From: Halieaceae bacterium UBA5085
GTDB lineage: Bacteria > Pseudomonadota > Gammaproteobacteria > Pseudomonadales > Halieaceae
Assembly: GCA_002414665.1 (NCBI GenBank)
Contig: DIAF01000038.1
Location: forward strand, 156,599-173,452
Reading direction: 5' to 3'
DNA length: 16,854 nt
In this document: positions 13,504 to 16,854 of the stretch, one piece after another
Position numbering within the stretch: the stretch's first letter is position 1
How the letters are laid out: every line of letters starts with the position of its first letter
The notes under the pieces: model-generated
What the model was told of the DNA's origin: nothing
Databases searched by the model: none
Seen by the model: the letters and a program-made list of their open reading frames with translations, nothing else
Program-made: the position numbers and the translations under genes

Positions 13504-15108
13504 ATGAACGTAGTGCAATTTGACCGCATTGAAGACCGCCACCTCGGCCGCGCCCTGAGTCTGCAGGCCAGCCAGCAGCCCGACGCCACATTTATCATGT
13601 TCGGCGAAGCGCGCTACAGCTTCGCCGAGGTCAATCAGCGCGTCAATGAACTCGCTGCAGGGCTCAGGGAGCTGGGACTGGACAAGGGCGACCGGGTCGC
13701 GTTTTTCATGGGCAGCGCGCCTGAAGTCATTTTTCTCGCGCTCGCCACCAACAAACTGGGAGGCGTCTGGATTCCGATCAACGGCGACTATAAAGGCAGC
13801 TGGCTTTCCGAGACCATCAATCGCAGCCGGCCACACATTCTGGTGACGGACAGCGAGCACGCCGACAGGGTCGGGCAGGTGGTGGCCGATCTCGAGGTCG
13901 CCCACCTGGTGGCACTCGGGGACGCCCCCGGACTGCCCTCGGCTATTCCGTTTGGCAGCCTTTACCGGAAGGGCGCAGCGGAGCCAGACCTTGCCGGCCA
14001 AAGCTACGGCGACACCAGTGCGGTGCTCTGGACATCCGGCACAACCGGCCGCTCCAAGGGCGTCATGCAAAGCCACAACGTGTGGTTCAACGCCGTGGAA
14101 ACCGGTGATGCACAGTTCGGTACGCGTCCAGGTGACGTCATTTATTCCGTTCTGCCGATGTACAACTCAGCCGCCTGGGTGACCTCCATCCTGCGCGCGC
14201 TGATCGTAGGCATTCCGTTGGCCGTGGATCCGGTGTTTTCAGTCAGTCATTTCTGGGAGCGTGTAGATTACTACGGCGCGACGCAGAGCTTTACCGTAGG
14301 TGCCATGCATATGTTCCTCTGGAACGCAGCGGAAAAGCCGGACGATGGCCAGCACAGCCTGCGCAAGCTGATGGCGGTGCCGATACCCCCGGATATCGCT
14401 GGCCCCTTCAGCAAGCGGTTTAATCTGGAGCTGATGCCCCAGGGCCTCGGGCAGAGCGAGTGCATGCAGCTGGTGATCACCTCACCCGGTCAGCCGTTAC
14501 CGCCTCCGGGCAGCTGCGGCCTGCCCTCCCCCAAACTGGATGCGCGTCTGGTCGACGACGAAGGAAACGATGTGCCCGAGGGCGAAGCCGGCGAACTTTG
14601 GGTGCGTCCGCTGGAGCCCTTCGCCATCTTCAACGGCTATTTCGACGACCCTGAGGCCACCCGTAATGCCTTTGCAGGTGAGTGGTACAAAACGGGAGAC
14701 ATGCTGCGTAAAAAGGCGGACGGTTACTATTATTTCGCCGATCGCAAGAAAGATGCTGTGCGCCTCAAGGGCCGCAATATCTCCACCTTCGAAGTAGAGA
14801 TGGTCGCACGACGCCACCCGGCAATTGCCGACTGCGCCGCCTTTGGCGTACCCAGCGACATTCTTGATTCCGAGACCGAACTGAAGCTCAACTACATACT
14901 TAAACCGGGTAAGACACTGCTGCATGAGGAACTGGCGCAGTTTATCAACGAAAACGCACCCTACTTTTTTGTACCGCGGTACCTTGAGCAAGTAGAGGCC
15001 TTGCCTTACACACCGACCAACAAGGTGCAAAAGTACAAGCTGCGCGAGGCCGGTATCACCAGCGACACCTGGGATGCCCAAAAGGCAGGCTTCAAGGCGG
15101 AGCGCTAA
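13504..15108 (+). CDS. AMP-forming acyl-CoA ligase
   Basis: A 534-residue ANL-superfamily enzyme that would activate a carboxylic acid to its CoA thioester through an acyl-adenylate. Motifs in order: P-loop WTSGTTGRSKGV (176-187); LPMYNSAAW (217-225); MPQGLGQSE (311-319), where 'GLGQSE' stands for the usual YGxTE with Glu319 kept; GEWYKTGDM (392-400); hinge and core motif DRKKDAVRLKGRNIS (413-427); and PTNKVQKYKLRE (504-515) with the probable adenylation Lys507. The closest style I recognise is the CaiC/FadD17-like branch rather than long-chain FadD, but substrate cannot be assigned. CGGAG lies about 8 nt before the ATG. No signal peptide. It sits between the short acyl-CoA dehydrogenase and the PQQ-type dehydrogenase, so its product is the natural substrate for the dehydrogenase pair. 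Confidence 0.93.
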   Translation: MNVVQFDRIEDRHLGRALSLQASQQPDATFIMFGEARYSFAEVNQRVNELAAGLRELGLDKGDRVAFFMGSAPEVIFLALATNKLGGVWIPINGDYKGSWLSETINRSRPHILVTDSEHADRVGQVVADLEVAHLVALGDAPGLPSAIPFGSLYRKGAAEPDLAGQSYGDTSAVLWTSGTTGRSKGVMQSHNVWFNAVETGDAQFGTRPGDVIYSVLPMYNSAAWVTSILRALIVGIPLAVDPVFSVSHFWERVDYYGATQSFTVGAMHMFLWNAAEKPDDGQHSLRKLMAVPIPPDIAGPFSKRFNLELMPQGLGQSECMQLVITSPGQPLPPPGSCGLPSPKLDARLVDDEGNDVPEGEAGELWVRPLEPFAIFNGYFDDPEATRNAFAGEWYKTGDMLRKKADGYYYFADRKKDAVRLKGRNISTFEVEMVARRHPAIADCAAFGVPSDILDSETELKLNYILKPGKTLLHEELAQFINENAPYFFVPRYLEQVEALPYTPTNKVQKYKLREAGITSDTWDAQKAGFKAER

Positions 15109-15168
15109 CGCCCCCCGGGACGTGTTATCGTTGCGCCTCCAGGGGCGAATCGAGCGGATACAACGTCA

Positions 15169-16791
15169 ATGAAGTCTACAGGAGCCGTCATCAAGACGGT
15201 GCTGGTAGCGGCCGCAATCAGCAGCGCATTTGCAGCGGGTGCCTGGCTGGGATTGCGCGGCACACTCTCGGAGATACCCGGTCTGTGGCGCCTGAGCGAT
15301 ACGCCCGCCGTGGCAGGAAGCACAGCAGCGCCGGCAAAGCCCGCAGCGACTCCCCCGCCGCGCACGCCGGCTACCGCTGAACCCCGCAAGGTGCGCCCCG
15401 GCCAGCCGGCGCCCTACGATGGCGACTTGCAATCGCTTGCCGCCGTCAATGTTCGCGATGCGGTTCTCGACACCGTCACCCGTGGGCTGGTGTATCCCTG
15501 GGCGATGGAAATCCTGTCGCCCACGGAAGTACTGGTTACGGAAATTCGTGGCACCCTGCATCGGGTTGATCTCCGCGACGGGAGTCGCACCGAAATTTCG
15601 GGGCTCCCCGCGATTCCCTCGGGCAAGGGGCAGCTTGGACTCATGGATATTGCCCTGCACCCCGAATTTGGCGAAAACCGGCTGCTGTACTTCACGCATG
15701 CCGCAGAAAGCCCGGAGGAACCCGGTCACTACACGACGGCGCTGAGCCGGGGGCGACTCAATGGCTCGGCCCTGGAGAATGTGGAGCGCCTGCTGACCGC
15801 CGAGCCCTATACCCGGGCCCCCGCCAACCTGGGCGGAGCCATCGCTTTCGATGCCGCCGGTTATCTCTATGTCGGAATCGGCGATCGCACTGTCAACACC
15901 CGCGCCCAGGACCTGACCTCCCTGCACGGCAAGATACTTCGCTTGATGGACAACGGCGACACCCCCACCGACAACCCCTACGTTGGCGTTGCCGGTGTCG
16001 ACGCCAGGATCTATGCCTCCGGAGTACGCAATACGCAAGGCCTGGTATTCGACAGCGTCACAGGGCAACTCTTCCAGACCGAGCACGGCCCGATGGGTGG
16101 AGACGAGGTCAACATCATTGAAGCTGGCCTGAACTATGGCTGGCCGACCATCACCTATGGCGCCAACTACACCACCGAGAAGATAGGCCTGGGAACGCGG
16201 CATGAAGGCATGCAGCAGCCGCTTTACTACTACCTGCCCTCCATCGCCGCATCGCCTGTCACCCTCTATCGCGGAGACATGTTCCCGGAGTGGGAGGGTC
16301 ACCTTCTGGTCGGCGCGCTCAGAGGCGCTCATGTAAGCAAGTTGGCGCTGGTCGATGGCCAGGTTCGCTCCGAGCGCGGCATCCTCGTCGAAGCGAAGGG
16401 GCGTTTTCGTGACATCAAGGTGGCTGACGATGGCTCTCTGTTGCTACTCGTACAAAACGGTGGCCGGCTGCTGCGACTGCGACGCGACCCGCGATTGGGC
16501 GATAGCGCAACCAAGGCGAGGGATGGCTCCACACTGTACCGGCAGCTATGCAGCACGTGCCATAGCGCGGACGCGCCCGGGGCCCCCAGGATTGATGTCC
16601 CGGCGGACTGGGCGGGCCGATTGTCACTGGGCCTTGAGGTGCTGTACCAGAATACCCTGGACGGTATTGGGGACATGCCGGCGAGAGGGCTCTGCGAGAA
16701 TTGCTCGGACGAGGAAATCCGCAGCGCTGTCGAGTTCATGCTGAAGCGGGTCGCCCTGGCGAGGGAACAAGGCGCGTCTAAAGCCCAATAA
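15169..16791 (+). CDS. PQQ sugar-dehydrogenase-like beta-propeller fused to cytochrome c
   Basis: A 540-residue exported protein. An N-terminal hydrophobic helix (about 7-29) acts as signal or anchor, then an Ala/Pro linker (about 45-82). A six-bladed propeller of the soluble glucose/aldose sugar dehydrogenase family follows (about 98-438): PWAMEILSPTEVLVTEIRGTLHRVD, GLMDIALHPEF, GGAIAFDAAGYLYVGIGDR, IYASGVRNTQGLVFD, TEHGPMGGDEVNIIEAGLNYGWP. The C-terminal part is a c-type cytochrome: CSTCH (461-465) binds heme, Met503 is the likely sixth ligand, and Cys509/Cys512 in MPARGLCENCSDEEI recall the disulfide of cytochrome c5. The usual His of the HxGxR motif is Asn220 and its Arg is Ala224, so activity may differ from sugar oxidation; the PQQ-site Arg287 is kept. 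Electrons would pass from propeller to heme in the periplasm. The ribosome site is weak (GAGCGG about 11 nt before ATG). It is last in the probable operon, 60 bp after the ligase. Confidence 0.88.
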   Translation: MKSTGAVIKTVLVAAAISSAFAAGAWLGLRGTLSEIPGLWRLSDTPAVAGSTAAPAKPAATPPPRTPATAEPRKVRPGQPAPYDGDLQSLAAVNVRDAVLDTVTRGLVYPWAMEILSPTEVLVTEIRGTLHRVDLRDGSRTEISGLPAIPSGKGQLGLMDIALHPEFGENRLLYFTHAAESPEEPGHYTTALSRGRLNGSALENVERLLTAEPYTRAPANLGGAIAFDAAGYLYVGIGDRTVNTRAQDLTSLHGKILRLMDNGDTPTDNPYVGVAGVDARIYASGVRNTQGLVFDSVTGQLFQTEHGPMGGDEVNIIEAGLNYGWPTITYGANYTTEKIGLGTRHEGMQQPLYYYLPSIAASPVTLYRGDMFPEWEGHLLVGALRGAHVSKLALVDGQVRSERGILVEAKGRFRDIKVADDGSLLLLVQNGGRLLRLRRDPRLGDSATKARDGSTLYRQLCSTCHSADAPGAPRIDVPADWAGRLSLGLEVLYQNTLDGIGDMPARGLCENCSDEEIRSAVEFMLKRVALAREQGASKAQ

Positions 16792-16848
16792 AACCCCAGG
16801 GCACATCGCGACGCTATTCTAGAGCAGCATAAAAAAACCCCAGGGCAC
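16790..16848. repeat. 15-bp direct repeat at the end of the operon
   Basis: AAAACCCCAGGGCAC occurs at 16790-16804, overlapping the TAA stop, and again at 16834-16848, 44 bp later. On the minus strand each copy reads GTGCCCTGGGG followed by a T run (four T for the first, seven for the second). The second may therefore be the 3' arm of a terminator for a gene entering from the right, or half of a two-way terminator cut by the window edge. The missing arm is not visible here. Confidence 0.45.
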
Positions 16849-16854
16849 GATGTA

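Noticed and set aside
12961..14076. Open frame of 371 codons antisense to the short acyl-CoA dehydrogenase and ligase genes
   Set aside because: It spans two well-supported genes on the other strand and its translation is low-complexity and Arg/Pro/Gly-rich with no recognisable fold.
15166..16332. Long open frame antisense to the PQQ-type dehydrogenase gene
   Set aside because: It overlaps a gene with clear motifs throughout, its translation shows no domain, and long antisense frames are expected at this GC content.
1..16854. tRNA, rRNA, CRISPR, insertion sequence or prophage content
   Set aside because: I saw no cloverleaf with conserved arms, no regularly spaced repeats, no transposase or integrase motifs, and no terminal inverted repeats with target duplications.

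Overview
The window (about 60% GC by eye) carries eleven protein-coding genes, tightly packed and with no RNA genes, insertion sequences, CRISPR arrays or phage genes that I can see. The gene content is a TonB-dependent receptor with an 'EEVIVTAQKR' plug start, two DUF1214-like proteins, a Prx5-type peroxiredoxin, poly-Gly lipoproteins, FadE28/FadE29-like acyl-CoA dehydrogenases and a PQQ-type dehydrogenase. This suggests an aerobic, probably marine, Gram-negative gammaproteobacterium of the Halieaceae/OM60 kind. That taxonomic reading is an inference from gene content and style; an alphaproteobacterial sphingomonad is the main alternative.

Layout. Left block (1-4270): an Ig-like-repeat surface lipoprotein (96-1982, minus), a pectinacetylesterase/Notum-like hydrolase lipoprotein (2262-3407, minus), and a divergently transcribed peroxiredoxin (3661-4233, plus) that ends in a strong hairpin. 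Middle block (4275-9435), all minus: a TonB-dependent receptor (6931-9435) followed by an intrinsic terminator, then two tandem paralogous DUF1214-like exported proteins (5607-6845 and 4275-5570). Right block (9670-16791): a TetR regulator (9670-10311, minus), an acyl-CoA dehydrogenase (10405-11580, minus, GTG start), then a divergent promoter region. From that region run, on the plus strand, a second TetR regulator (11681-12370), a short acyl-CoA dehydrogenase (12423-13463), an acyl-CoA ligase (13504-15108) and a membrane-attached PQQ sugar-dehydrogenase-like protein fused to cytochrome c (15169-16791).

How it may work together. The right half reads as a regulated locus for uptake and CoA-dependent breakdown of a hydrophobic carboxylic acid. 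The receptor could bring the substrate or a cofactor across the outer membrane, the ligase would form the CoA thioester, and the two dehydrogenases look like the two subunits of one heteromeric enzyme of the FadE28/FadE29 (ChsE1/ChsE2) type known from mycobacterial cholesterol side-chain degradation. The 391-residue protein has the expected Glu241 base; the 346-residue partner lacks an aligned base. The intergenic region between them holds a 13-bp perfect inverted repeat into which two back-to-back sigma70-like promoters can be read, an arrangement by which the adjacent TetR protein could control both arms at once. The substrate cannot be read from sequence.

No wholly new system is evident. 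The best leads are the split dehydrogenase pair with its shared operator, a PQQ dehydrogenase-cytochrome fusion that lacks the usual catalytic His, and the receptor/DUF1214 pair. Several start codons were moved inward from the longest possible reading frame, on the basis of signal peptides, family N-termini and ribosome binding sites; each is noted in its entry.
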